A stretch of 24,424 nt of DNA from an uncultured Candidatus Melainabacteria bacterium (GCA_934692665.1 CAKUUG010000031.1:1-24424); one strand, 5' to 3'. Shown: positions 1-7,561, counted from the first letter of the stretch. A program made the numbers and translations. The notes: generated by a model not told the origin, from the letters alone.

Positions 1-831
1 AAAGTTGCTGAAAAATTCGCTGAAGATGGAAAAACTTTGATAAAAAGAGCTTCTCAAAACGGTGAATTTTTAACAATCGATGACTTTATCGAAAAAACAA
101 GAATAGAAGCCCAAAATGGAAAATTGCACATTTTTTCTACCGGAGTCGAACTCTCTGGAAACAATATCAAAAAAGCACAAGAACGCTTCTGGTTTAATGG
201 TGGAGAATTAAGCAGATTTGATAAAGGCTATGAATACCTCAGTGATGATTCTTGGAAAGCAGGAGAAGTGTTTATGTTCAGTCATGGAGGATTGGATATA
301 TTCAATAAAGGTTATGAGACTTCTGTCAATGGTAATAAGGCAGAAGAAAGCTTTAATTTCGTATCATTTGTTACTTTAGGCTTTGATAAACCTGTAGTCA
401 CTAGTAGATCTTTGGGTAGTTTTCTAAAAGGTTATGAAAGTAACGCTTATTCTACTGAAAAATCTAAAGAAGGATTTTATTTTAATAATGGTGAATTGAC
501 ACAATTGCGAAAGGGAACAGAAATTAACAATAACCAAATGAATATTAAGGAACTATTCGTATTTAAGGATGGAGAATTATGTGAATTTCAAAATGCTGCT
601 GAAATATTTCAAAATGGTTCAAATAAAGCAGAAGAAGTATTTAGTTTTAAAGATAAAAAAATAAGTAATTTTTGTAAAGGTTTCGAATGTTCTTCCGAAG
701 GTTCTGCAAAAACGGAAGAAATGTTTGAATTTAAAGATGAAAAGCTATCAGGGTGGACACAAAATAAACAAAATGCAATGTCATTCGATAGCGATGGAAA
801 ATTGATACCGGATGATAAAAAAGATGAATAG
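1..831 (+). CDS. Repeat-containing protein, 5'-truncated by window edge
   Basis: The frame is open from base 1 (KVAEKFAEDGKT...), so the gene starts outside the window; the first possible start inside is a TTG at 37, which I do not favour. The visible 276 residues are mostly seven degenerate repeats of about 28 residues with a core like 'KAEEvFxFkdGeLxxFxKGyE'. Aromatic and acidic positions recur, and there is no signal peptide or membrane span in the visible part. The frame ends at TAG 829-831, but homologous-looking coding sequence continues at once in the -1 frame (see 828-1162), so the stop may be a frameshift product. Beta-strand-rich repeats of this sort often mediate binding, but I do not recognise the family and assign no function. 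Confidence 0.6.
   Translation, partial: KVAEKFAEDGKTLIKRASQNGEFLTIDDFIEKTRIEAQNGKLHIFSTGVELSGNNIKKAQERFWFNGGELSRFDKGYEYLSDDSWKAGEVFMFSHGGLDIFNKGYETSVNGNKAEESFNFVSFVTLGFDKPVVTSRSLGSFLKGYESNAYSTEKSKEGFYFNNGELTQLRKGTEINNNQMNIKELFVFKDGELCEFQNAAEIFQNGSNKAEEVFSFKDKKISNFCKGFECSSEGSAKTEEMFEFKDEKLSGWTQNKQNAMSFDSDGKLIPDDKKDE
148..771 (+). repeat. Seven tandem ~28-residue coding repeats
   Basis: Units begin near ELSGNNIKKAQ, YLSDDSWKAGE, TSVNGNKAEES, SNAYSTEKSKE, INNNQMNIKE, IFQNGSNKAEE and CSSEGSAKTEE. Each runs through F-x-F, then a G-x-L turn, and usually ends F-x-KG-(Y/F)-E. The third unit carries an insertion of about 12 residues. The repetition is clear in protein but eroded in DNA, so it is an old expansion. 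Confidence 0.65.
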
Positions 832-1025
832 ATAATTTGACAAAAAAAGTAATAACAAAAGCAGCAGATGGAAGCGCATTTAGTAACGAGCAAAATGAAT
901 CAAATCTATATATTCCTAAAATCAATGCTTTTGTTGTAAAAGTAAATAGTATTGAAGATATACCGGAAGAATTTTTAAAATATGTTAAAGAACATGATTT
1001 GCCAATTTATTTGTTGGGTGAATAA
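828..1025 (+). pseudogene. Continuation of the repeat protein in the -1 frame (fragment 2)
   Basis: Codons from ATA at 828 (I-D-N-L-T-K-K...) to TAA at 1023-1025 are open in the frame one base behind the preceding gene. The fragment could instead start at TTG 837, but no ribosome binding site precedes it. It fits better as a continuation of the upstream product after a single-base loss at TGAATA (825-830). The 66 residues are soluble and include 'VNSIEDIPEEFLKYVKEHDL'. No domain is recognised. Either a decaying gene, an assembly error, or less likely a recoding event. Confidence 0.4.
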
Positions 1026-1162
1026 AACCAAACCAAACCAATCCAGATGGAACAATCGGAACGTTTGTTCTTGTAAATCCTTGGGGTGTTATGGAAACGG
1101 AATTAACATATCAACAAGTATTAGACTATGGTAAAGCAATATATATAGCAGAAAAAAATTAA
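1022..1162 (+). pseudogene. C-terminal fragment with calpain-like NPWG motif (fragment 3)
   Basis: A third open stretch, again in the -1 frame relative to the one before, reads IKPNQTNPDGTIGTFVLVNPWG and then ETELTYQQVLDYGKAIYIA before TAA at 1160-1162. It has no start codon or ribosome site of its own. In C2 (calpain-type) cysteine proteases the catalytic Asn sits in an R/V-N-P-W-G motif followed by a strand-helix segment like this one. That makes a C2-like C-terminal end plausible, but I see no matching Cys or His in the window. The join to fragment 2 again lies at the hexamer TGAATA (1019-1024). Confidence 0.4.
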
Positions 1163-1184
1163 AAAGTTATCTTTAACACTGCTT

Positions 1185-1673
1185 TCAATTCATCAACATC
1201 AAACTGTGTTTAACAATGTTTTCTTTCAATGTTTTTGGGTAAGGAGTGTCTATGATTTTTTTAAAATTGTATAGCCAATTGTTTTTGTCATAAACAATAT
1301 TAAAATTTTTTAAAGTATACAAAAAGCACGTGGTGTAACCATTTTGAGGATAATATTTTATCCAAGTGTTGTTTACAATGTCTTTAAACCATTCGGTATT
1401 CCAATACATTACATCAAGCTGTTTGTTTAATTTGTCTACAAAATATTCATCACCCGAGCCAAAATATTCACACCCGATTTCGTATTTTGAAGAAATTGGT
1501 TTTATGATATTTTTTCTTGCTTCAATAGGGATATTTTCTTTAGAAAAGATATAAATATCTATATCAGAAATAGTGTCAGAAGTTTTTGCAGTTGTTGAAC
1601 CTCCGATGGCTATTGCTTCTATATCTGTTGATGTTGCGTATTGTTTTAGTATTTTTTCTAAAAAATTATCCAT
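1185..1673 (-). CDS. Nucleotidyltransferase-fold protein, probably C-terminally truncated
   Basis: The 162-residue protein opens with a Pol-beta type nucleotidyltransferase signature: GGSTTAKTSDTISDIDIYIF at about residues 24-43, giving GGS followed by the D-x-D metal ligands. The rest resembles the N-terminal half of larger nucleotidyltransferases with a helical C-terminal domain (DUF4037-like, usually well over 200 residues). Here the frame stops right after a helix like YPKTLKENIVKHSLMLMN, so the C-terminal domain looks missing. Start: ATG with AGGA seven bases upstream and a TATAAT further up. The gene converges on the broken repeat gene with only 22 bases between stops, so a deletion at that junction may have truncated both. 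Substrate unknown; this fold also covers antibiotic adenylyltransferases and MNT toxin-antitoxin proteins. Confidence 0.6.
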   Translation of the reverse strand: MDNFLEKILKQYATSTDIEAIAIGGSTTAKTSDTISDIDIYIFSKENIPIEARKNIIKPISSKYEIGCEYFGSGDEYFVDKLNKQLDVMYWNTEWFKDIVNNTWIKYYPQNGYTTCFLYTLKNFNIVYDKNNWLYNFKKIIDTPYPKTLKENIVKHSLMLMN

Positions 1674-1694
1674 AAAAATCCTATTTTTTTAGAA

Positions 1695-1700
1695 ATTATA
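1695..1700 (-). promoter_or_regulatory. -10 box (TATAAT) of the nucleotidyltransferase gene
   Basis: A perfect TATAAT on the minus strand lies 21 bases before the ATG at 1673. This leaves a leader of about 14 nt that contains the AGGA ribosome site. No convincing -35 is seen. Confidence 0.5.
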
Positions 1701-1743
1701 CTACAAATTCGTTTGAAAGTTTAAAAATTGTTTTGATTTTGCA

Positions 1744-2658
1744 TTATAGATTTATAAACTTGGGCGTATTGTCTTTGATGGTTCTTTTGCCATCAGGTGT
1801 TATTGTGATAATTTTTTTACCTTGACCATAGTCTACAGTTATTATTTTATCTCCCAATTCGTTTATTTCTTGAGTTCTGGTTGCTTTTATTTTGCCATTT
1901 ATGGTTGTAATGCCGTCTTTTGTTGTTCTGTATGTAGATTCTTTTTTATATTTAATTGGTGATAATTCTAATTTACTATCTATTATTTCGCCAGTTTTTG
2001 TATTTGTGGTAGTTCTTCTTAGGGCTTGTCTTCTTAGGGAATTATTGGTTTTTTCATACAAGTTTAATTCCTCTTTTGTTGACAATATTGTGCCATCTGA
2101 CAATTTTTTGACTTTTGAAACAACATCACCATAAAATCCACGTTTTTTTGTTATAATTTCATCTTGCGAAATTTGGGTTTTTCCAATCGATTCAAAACTA
2201 TCAGAATAAATATTGTGTATGAATGTTTCTATGGTTTTGTTTCCGTTGTCATTTGTATAAACTTTTTTGATAGTTGGAGTCATTGAGTCTTTCAATTCTT
2301 TTGAGATTGTTTTGTAGATTGTTGATTCTGTTAAATTTCCGTCTTGGTATTTCATTACTACTTTGCCGTTTTCTTTTGGCGCTGTGATAGTTCCTGAAAA
2401 CAATTTATTTTTTGCTTTTGCTATTCCTTTTTCAAAATTTCCTATTTTTTTAAATTCTTCGTATGATAAATCTTGTGGTACTTTGTTGCGTTTTGCAAAT
2501 ACGATGCCTGCAGTCACAATACAAGCCAAACCCGCTAGTCCGCCGATTAAAAATTCCTTTTTATCTATTGAAGAATTGGCGTCTTTTGGGTTTTTTGTAT
2601 TTTGTTTATTCACAAAAGGAATGTTAGGCATTGTATTGATAATAGGTGCGATAGACAT
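1744..2658 (-). CDS. Unknown protein with one N-terminal membrane segment
   Basis: The 304-residue protein has a Pro/Asn-rich N-terminus (MSIAPIINTMPNIPF...), then a hydrophobic glycine-rich span at about residues 37-55 (FLIGGLAGLACIVTAGIVFA) followed by basic residues KRN. A long polar beta-rich domain of about 240 residues follows. That domain has loosely repeating strand-turn elements such as 'GKVVMKYQDGNLTESTIYKT' and 'GKKIITITPDGKRTIKD', reminiscent of MORN/YD-like sheets. No catalytic motif is visible. The start is well fixed by AAGGAG eight bases upstream and a TATAAT 22 bases upstream. It is divergent from the XRE regulator gene and shares a 165-bp intergenic region holding two inverted repeats, so it may be that regulator's target. 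I do not recognise the family. Confidence 0.75.
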   Translation of the reverse strand: MSIAPIINTMPNIPFVNKQNTKNPKDANSSIDKKEFLIGGLAGLACIVTAGIVFAKRNKVPQDLSYEEFKKIGNFEKGIAKAKNKLFSGTITAPKENGKVVMKYQDGNLTESTIYKTISKELKDSMTPTIKKVYTNDNGNKTIETFIHNIYSDSFESIGKTQISQDEIITKKRGFYGDVVSKVKKLSDGTILSTKEELNLYEKTNNSLRRQALRRTTTNTKTGEIIDSKLELSPIKYKKESTYRTTKDGITTINGKIKATRTQEINELGDKIITVDYGQGKKIITITPDGKRTIKDNTPKFINL

Positions 2659-2680
2659 TGCTATTCTCCTTCTTAAAATG

Positions 2681-2686
2681 ATTATA
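2681..2686 (-). promoter_or_regulatory. -10 box (TATAAT) of the 1744-2658 gene
   Basis: TATAAT on the minus strand, 22 bases before the ATG, with AAGGAG in between. The -35 is not clear. Confidence 0.5.
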
Positions 2687-2711
2687 CTGTTTGAAAACTA
2701 GTAGAACATAT

Positions 2712-2736
2712 AATTTGCTAAAAATAAAGGCAAATT
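2712..2736. repeat. Inverted repeat AATTTGC-N11-GCAAATT
   Basis: Perfect 7-bp arms around an 11-base A-rich spacer lie just upstream of the -10 of the 1744-2658 gene, over its expected -35. It is a possible second operator or a small hairpin. It is too weak and has no T-run to be a terminator. Confidence 0.35.
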
Positions 2737-2745
2737 TTACAAAAA

Positions 2746-2766
2746 TTAATAGTTATTAACTATTAA
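2746..2766. promoter_or_regulatory. Perfect 21-bp palindrome, candidate XRE operator
   Basis: The arms TTAATAGTTA (2746-2755) and TAACTATTAA (2757-2766) are perfect complements around one central base. The site is between the divergent 1744-2658 gene and the XRE gene, 42 bp before the latter's -10. Helix-turn-helix XRE/Cro dimers typically bind palindromes of this size close to their own gene, so autoregulation or control of the neighbour is a reasonable inference. Confidence 0.45.
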
Positions 2767-2807
2767 AAATATACTCATAGACATTAGAAAATAGATAATG
2801 TGATTTA

Positions 2808-2813
2808 TATAAT
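2808..2813 (+). promoter_or_regulatory. -10 box (TATAAT) of the XRE gene
   Basis: TATAAT ends ten bases before the ATG at 2824, so the transcript would have only a 3-4 nt leader, and no ribosome site is present. Confidence 0.5.
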
Positions 2814-2823
2814 ACTTATTACT

Positions 2824-3048
2824 ATGGAATTAAACAAAGATGTTGAGAAAAAATTTGGTGCAAAACTTGCTTATGTTAGAAAAAGCAAAAAACTATCCCA
2901 AATAAAATTGGCAGAGATTGTAGATATGAATTTTAATTACATAGGACAAATTGAGCGTGGCGAAGCTAATGTTACAATAAATACAATGAAAAATCTTGCC
3001 AATGCTTTAGAAGTTGAATTGTCGGAATTGTTTGATTTCAAATTTTAA
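2824..3048 (+). CDS. XRE-family helix-turn-helix regulator
   Basis: This 74-residue protein is essentially a single HTH_3/Cro-C1 domain. The core, with 'GAKLAYVRKSKKLSQIKLAE', 'NYIGQIERGEANVTI' and 'NTMKNLANALEVELSELFDF', covers helices 1-5 with the usual Q-I-E-R-G recognition segment. I chose ATG 2824 over an in-frame GTG at 2800, because the family normally has only a few residues before the first helix and because TATAAT lies between the two. There is no Shine-Dalgarno sequence, and the short leader suggests near-leaderless translation. It is divergent from the 1744-2658 gene and converges on uvrA with five bases between stops. It has no effector domain, so it is likely a simple repressor whose operator could be the palindrome at 2746-2766. 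Confidence 0.85.
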   Translation: MELNKDVEKKFGAKLAYVRKSKKLSQIKLAEIVDMNFNYIGQIERGEANVTINTMKNLANALEVELSELFDFKF

Positions 3049-3053
3049 AAGTA

Positions 3054-5885
3054 TTATTTTTCTAAGTATTTTTTCAGGTATTTTCCGGTGTAGCTATTTT
3101 TGTTTTTTATTATTTGTTCGGGTGTGCCTTTGAAAACGATATTTCCGCCGCCTTCTCCACCTTCCGGCCCTAAATCAATTATCCAATCTGCACATTTTAT
3201 GATATCCATATTATGTTCAATAATAAGTACGGTGTTTCCGTTGTCTGCCAATTGTTGAAGCATGAGCATAAGTTTATCTATATCATAAAAATGAAGTCCG
3301 GTTGAGGGTTCATCCAGTATATATAGAGTTTTTCCCGTTGAACGTTTGTTCAATTCCAGTGCGAGTTTTACTCTTTGAGCTTCGCCACCTGATAGCGTTG
3401 TTGCACTTTGTCCCAATTTTATATAATCAAGTCCTACGTCGTACAAGGTTTGTAGTCTGTTTGCAATTTTTGGTACATTTTTGAAAAATTCAAGAGCTTC
3501 TGCAACGTCCATTTCTAAAACATCTGCAATTGATTTTCCTTTGTATTTTACTTCTAGAGTTTCTTGATTGTATCTTTTTCCTTTACAAACATCACAAGTT
3601 ACATAAACATCTGACAAAAAATTCATCTCTATTTTCAAAACCCCGTCGCCTGAGCATTTTTCACATCTTCCGCCTTTTACATTGAAAGAGAATCTGCCTT
3701 GTTTGTAGCCACGCATTTTTGCTTCCGGAGTTTGAGCAAACAATTCTCTAATATGAGTAAAAACTTCTGTATATGTTGCAGGGTTTGAGCGAGGAGTTCT
3801 GCCTATTGGAGATTGATCGACTACAACCAGTTTGTCTATATGCTTAAAACCTTTGATTTCATCGACGCCTTGGGGTTTTGGTTTGTTTTTGAGCAGTTCG
3901 TGGCGTGCATATTCTGAAATTATATCAGACACTAAAGTTGATTTTCCTGAACCTGAAACACCTGTTATTGCAACAATTTTGCCTAAAGGAATATTTACAT
4001 CAATATTTTTCAAATTGTTTTTGTGGGCATTTTTGATTTCTAAAAATTCTCCGTTTCCTTCTCGTCTTTCTTTTGGAACAGGAATTTGTTTTTTGCCTGA
4101 CAAATATTGACCGGTTAAAGATGTCGGACAGTTTTTTATGTCTTCTAAAGTGCCGCTTACAACGATATTTCCGCCTTTTACTCCTGCATAAGGGCCAATA
4201 TCTACAATATAGTCACTTGCTTTCATAGTGTCTTCGTCATGTTCTACAACAATCAAAGTGTTGCCCAGATTTCTTAATTTCATTAATGTCGAAATCAACA
4301 TATCGTTATCTCTTTGATGAAGCCCAATCGAAGGTTCGTCCAATACATACAAAACACCAGACAACCCGCTTCCTATCTGAGTTGCAAGGCGAATTCTTTG
4401 GGCTTCGCCACCTGAGAGTGTACCTGCACTTCTTGCTAAAGTTAAATACCCCAAACCCACATCAAGCAAGAATTTTAGCCTTGCTCTGATTTCGTCTAAT
4501 AATTGGTGAGCGATTTTCATTTTGAATTCGTTTAAAATCAAGTACAATTCTTGAACAAAGTCGTATTCTTTTTCGATAGACATTGAACAAAATTCAAAAA
4601 TATTTTTGTTGTTTATCGTGACACCGAGTGCAAAAGGATTCAATCTGCCACCATTACAGGCTTTGCAGGGGATTGTTATCATATATTTTTCTATTTCTGC
4701 TCTTACAATATCAGAATCTGATTCGTATTTTCTTGTTAAATATGGAATTACCCCTTGATAGCTCATAATGTGAGTACGATAGTGTTTTGTGCCAAAATCT
4801 GCATAAGTAATTTTGATTTTTTCATCACCGTTTCCGTACAAAATTATACCTTTTTGGGCAGGTGTCAGAGATTTGAACGGTGCTTCGAAATCAATTTTGT
4901 AGTGGTCGCAGACACTTTTTATTACATCTGAATAATATGGGTTTGCTGTTTTTGCCCAAGGATAAATCGCACCGTCTTTTAGAGATTTTTCTTTATCAGG
5001 AACAACAAGCTCCGGTGAAATTTCAAAATGAGCACCTATTCCGTTACACACAGGACACGCTCCTTGTGGGTTGTTGAAACTCATAAGACGAGGTGTTAAT
5101 TCTTCAAAACTAATAGAACAATCAGGACAAGCTAATTTTTCAGAAAAAATAGTATCTGAATTGTCTTCTATTTTGTTCACAATTAAAAGACCGTCTGATT
5201 TCATCAGTGCAGTCTGGCATGAATCAAAGATTCTTGATTTCATTGAATCTTTTACAATTATTCTGTCGACAACGATTTCTATTGTGTGTTTTTGTGTGCG
5301 ATTGAGTTCTATTTCATCTTCTTCCAGATTGTAGATTTTGTTATCAACACGAACACGAATAAATCCCTCTGACAACAAGCCCGATAAAGTCTGCTTGTAT
5401 TCGCCTTTTTTACTTCTTACGATAGGGGATAAAAGTTGAATTTTTGTCCCTTCTTTTAAAGACATTATTTTTTCAACAATTTCATCTATTGTTTGCGGAA
5501 CAATTTCTTTTCCACATTTTGGACAATGAGGAGTGCCTATTCTTGCATACAATAATCTCAAATAATCATATATTTCCGTAATTGTGCCAACGGTAGAACG
5601 AGGGTTGTTCGAGGTGGATTTTTGGTCAATTGACACAGCAGGTGAAAGCCCGTCTATTCTTTCAACGTCGGGTTTGTCCATTTGTCCTAAAAACTGTCTC
5701 GCATAAGCTGATAAGCTCTCAACGTATCTTCTTTGACCTTCTGCAAAAATAGTATCAAAAGCAAGAGAACTTTTTCCTGAGCCTGAAACTCCGGTAAAGA
5801 CAGTTAATTCATTTTTTGGGATTTTGAGTGAAACATTGTTCAAATTGTGAACATTTGCACCATAAATTTCTATTTCGTTGTTCAT
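3054..5885 (-). CDS. uvrA: UvrA, excinuclease ABC subunit A
   Basis: UvrA is the damage-recognition ATPase of nucleotide excision repair; it dimerises, loads UvrB on damaged DNA and then leaves. The 943 residues match the usual full length. The first Walker A is at 32-39 (GVSGSGKS), with zinc modules CPKC and ACPDC...CPVC in the first half. The first ABC signature is LSGGEAQRIRLATQIG followed by LYVLDEPSIGLHQRD. The second Walker A is ITGVSGSGKSTLVSDI, and a CxxC-x~20-CxxC zinc module is formed by CEKC and CDVC. The second signature LSGGEAQRVKLALEL is followed by LDEPSTGLH. No ribosome site precedes the ATG; instead an extended -10 lies exactly six bases upstream, suggesting a leaderless transcript. 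No obvious LexA box is seen. The gene is monocistronic in this window. Confidence 0.98.
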   Translation of the reverse strand: MNNEIEIYGANVHNLNNVSLKIPKNELTVFTGVSGSGKSSLAFDTIFAEGQRRYVESLSAYARQFLGQMDKPDVERIDGLSPAVSIDQKSTSNNPRSTVGTITEIYDYLRLLYARIGTPHCPKCGKEIVPQTIDEIVEKIMSLKEGTKIQLLSPIVRSKKGEYKQTLSGLLSEGFIRVRVDNKIYNLEEDEIELNRTQKHTIEIVVDRIIVKDSMKSRIFDSCQTALMKSDGLLIVNKIEDNSDTIFSEKLACPDCSISFEELTPRLMSFNNPQGACPVCNGIGAHFEISPELVVPDKEKSLKDGAIYPWAKTANPYYSDVIKSVCDHYKIDFEAPFKSLTPAQKGIILYGNGDEKIKITYADFGTKHYRTHIMSYQGVIPYLTRKYESDSDIVRAEIEKYMITIPCKACNGGRLNPFALGVTINNKNIFEFCSMSIEKEYDFVQELYLILNEFKMKIAHQLLDEIRARLKFLLDVGLGYLTLARSAGTLSGGEAQRIRLATQIGSGLSGVLYVLDEPSIGLHQRDNDMLISTLMKLRNLGNTLIVVEHDEDTMKASDYIVDIGPYAGVKGGNIVVSGTLEDIKNCPTSLTGQYLSGKKQIPVPKERREGNGEFLEIKNAHKNNLKNIDVNIPLGKIVAITGVSGSGKSTLVSDIISEYARHELLKNKPKPQGVDEIKGFKHIDKLVVVDQSPIGRTPRSNPATYTEVFTHIRELFAQTPEAKMRGYKQGRFSFNVKGGRCEKCSGDGVLKIEMNFLSDVYVTCDVCKGKRYNQETLEVKYKGKSIADVLEMDVAEALEFFKNVPKIANRLQTLYDVGLDYIKLGQSATTLSGGEAQRVKLALELNKRSTGKTLYILDEPSTGLHFYDIDKLMLMLQQLADNGNTVLIIEHNMDIIKCADWIIDLGPEGGEGGGNIVFKGTPEQIIKNKNSYTGKYLKKYLEK

Positions 5886-5891
5886 AACAAA

Positions 5892-5897
5892 ATTTTA
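5892..5897 (-). promoter_or_regulatory. Leaderless-type -10 (TGC-TAAAAT) of uvrA
   Basis: On the minus strand TAAAAT is followed by six bases (TTTGTT) and the uvrA ATG, so transcription would start at or within a base of the start codon. TGC immediately upstream gives an extended -10. No Shine-Dalgarno sequence is present. Confidence 0.5.
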
Positions 5898-5938
5898 GCA
5901 CAGGGTTTTTAAAAAAAATATAAAATTTAATAAAATTA

Positions 5939-6718
5939 CTAATCCATCTCTTTTATTACGGAAAATAGCGTTTTATTTACTTTTGAGAGCAATTTTTCTT
6001 CTTCTTGTTCTATATTTTCTTTTGAATATTGACCTTCGCCAGTCGGAACGTATTTTGAGTAGTAATTTGCATTGTATTTTAAATTGCCTAGGTTTTTTGC
6101 AAAATAATTTAGTGCCAAAATGTCGTTGTAGCTTTCTTTTAGGGAATTTGAAGAATTTTCGTATTTTTTTTGAAAATTTTGACACAACAAATCAATCATA
6201 TTTACACTAGCGTTGAATCTTTGGATATTGCCTTTTTCTTCTAGGCATTTTTGCAAATTTTCGATAGAAACTTTAATTTTGATTAAATCGTTTACATAGA
6301 GGCTATTCGGTTCTTTTTTGGCGATTTTATCCAAAAATAAAGTATCATCAAAAGGTGCTTCTTGAAAATCGCTTTCGTCGATTTCATCAGTTTCTTTTGG
6401 GATTTGCATATTGATATTAGAAGAAGTTTTTGTTTGCTGTTTCATGTATTGAAAATCTGCCTCAATATCAGGCAAAGTTCCATAATAACCTCTGGGAATT
6501 TCTTCTTCTTTGTTTGTTAAGTAATTGAATTTTTTGTTTTTTTGTTTTGGAGGTTTCTTTTGGGGTTTTTCTTTTACTATTGATTCTTCTTTTATTACAT
6601 TATTTGGGGCTTTTGGTTTTTCTATAGGGAAAAAAGTGTTCAACTGATAGCCTTCATCTGCAAAAGCAACTGAAAACAAAAACAAAAATATTAAAAATAT
6701 GTTTGAAAATTTTTTCAT
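5939..6718 (-). CDS. Exported protein of unknown function, last gene of the fliJ cluster
   Basis: The 259-residue protein has a classical signal peptide (MKKF, then a hydrophobic run, cleavage likely after VAFA at about residue 20). A Lys/Pro-rich low-complexity stretch follows (about 35-65), then an acidic linker and a helical C-terminal half (about 135-259). Its ATG lies three bases after the stop of the FlgF/FlgG-like gene with no ribosome site of its own, so it is probably translationally coupled to it. Co-transcription with fliJ, the FliK-like gene and two rod-type proteins suggests a periplasmic role in flagellar assembly, but I recognise no FlgA, FlgH or FlgI features. Function unassigned. 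Confidence 0.7.
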   Translation of the reverse strand: MKKFSNIFLIFLFLFSVAFADEGYQLNTFFPIEKPKAPNNVIKEESIVKEKPQKKPPKQKNKKFNYLTNKEEEIPRGYYGTLPDIEADFQYMKQQTKTSSNINMQIPKETDEIDESDFQEAPFDDTLFLDKIAKKEPNSLYVNDLIKIKVSIENLQKCLEEKGNIQRFNASVNMIDLLCQNFQKKYENSSNSLKESYNDILALNYFAKNLGNLKYNANYYSKYVPTGEGQYSKENIEQEEEKLLSKVNKTLFSVIKEMD

Positions 6719-6721
6719 AAG

Positions 6722-7543
6722 TTATTTTAATATATTATCCAACATAGTTTGCAACAATGAGTCGTAATTTGAGAATATTTTGTTTGCGACTTCCATCTGG
6801 TTTTTTGCCTGTTGCCAATATGTTGAATTGGCTTTGAAATCAATATTTGACAATTCGATTAGTCCGCTTCTTATCTCGCCTCTGCCTGCAACAGGTGTTC
6901 CTGAGTTTTTTGTTTCCAAAAACTGTCCTTCTTTGTATTCAAAGAGTTCTTGTGGGTTGTGAAAATTTGCAAGAGCGATTTTGTACAATGGCGTCATTTC
7001 TTTTCCGTTGTTAGCTTTTCCGTACAATACGCCATCACCCTTTATTTCAAATTCGTCGTATTTTCCCAAGTATTTTCCATTGTCAGGGTCAATCCAGAGT
7101 TTTATTTCAGAAGTCGGGATATCCATTGCACCGCCTGTTGCAAGAGAATCATCTTTTGATTTTGTGCCTGACATGATTTCGCCTTTGTCATTTAAAATGT
7201 AACCTTGTACAGCAGAACCGTCGGCGGCTCTATATACGCCTTCTCCATCAAATTTGAATTCTCCAAGACGAGTATAAGCACGTCTTCCTTCATCATTTTT
7301 TAAGACAAAGAAACCTGTGCCTTCTAAATATACATTTTCGTCAGAAGTCCCCGGAATTGCTTTTCCTTGTCCAAGATTTTTTAGGGGTCTATCCGGCATG
7401 ATATTGTCTAAATATGTCTTAAATGTCATTTGGCTCTCTCTATACCCCGGAGTGTAGAGGTTCATCATATTTTCAGCCAAATCATCCATCCACAATCTGG
7501 TGTTTCTGGTGTAATTTATTGCATTGATGTACATATTTGTCAT
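6722..7543 (-). CDS. Flagellar basal-body rod/hook protein, FlgF/FlgG family (downstream copy)
   Basis: This 273-residue axial protein belongs to the FlgF/FlgG family that builds the rod. Around residues 74-115 it has the family core: GTGFFVL, YTRLGEFKFD, then an AADGS turn and QGY. Near the C-terminus GEIRSGLIELSNIDF matches the conserved G-x-L-x-x-S-N-V-D segment, followed by a terminal helix. The N-terminal rod signature is diverged: AENMMNLYTPGYRE stands where ANNLANVNTxGFK is usual. Position 18 bases after its paralogue and AAGGA before the ATG place it in the same operon. Whether it is FlgF or FlgG cannot be settled here; length (about 260 expected for FlgG) suits either. Confidence 0.85.
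   Translation of the reverse strand: MTNMYINAINYTRNTRLWMDDLAENMMNLYTPGYRESQMTFKTYLDNIMPDRPLKNLGQGKAIPGTSDENVYLEGTGFFVLKNDEGRRAYTRLGEFKFDGEGVYRAADGSAVQGYILNDKGEIMSGTKSKDDSLATGGAMDIPTSEIKLWIDPDNGKYLGKYDEFEIKGDGVLYGKANNGKEMTPLYKIALANFHNPQELFEYKEGQFLETKNSGTPVAGRGEIRSGLIELSNIDFKANSTYWQQAKNQMEVANKIFSNYDSLLQTMLDNILK
7016..7117 (-). repeat. Highly conserved block shared with 7853-7954
   Basis: This 102-base segment of the downstream FlgF/G gene is nearly identical to the 102-base segment 7853-7954 of the upstream copy, including a shared run of about 31 bases. Another identical run of about 32 bases occurs at about 7158-7189 and 8010-8041. The flanking parts of the two genes are far more diverged. 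Confidence 0.7.
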
Positions 7544-7561
7544 AGTTTTTTCCTTTTAAGA

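Noticed and set aside
825..830. Programmed -1 frameshifting at the end of the repeat gene
   Set aside because: The shift would have to occur on the GAA codon itself, because a TGA at 825-827 closes the -1 frame before it. The A-run upstream is therefore not usable, and no heptamer or downstream hairpin is evident.
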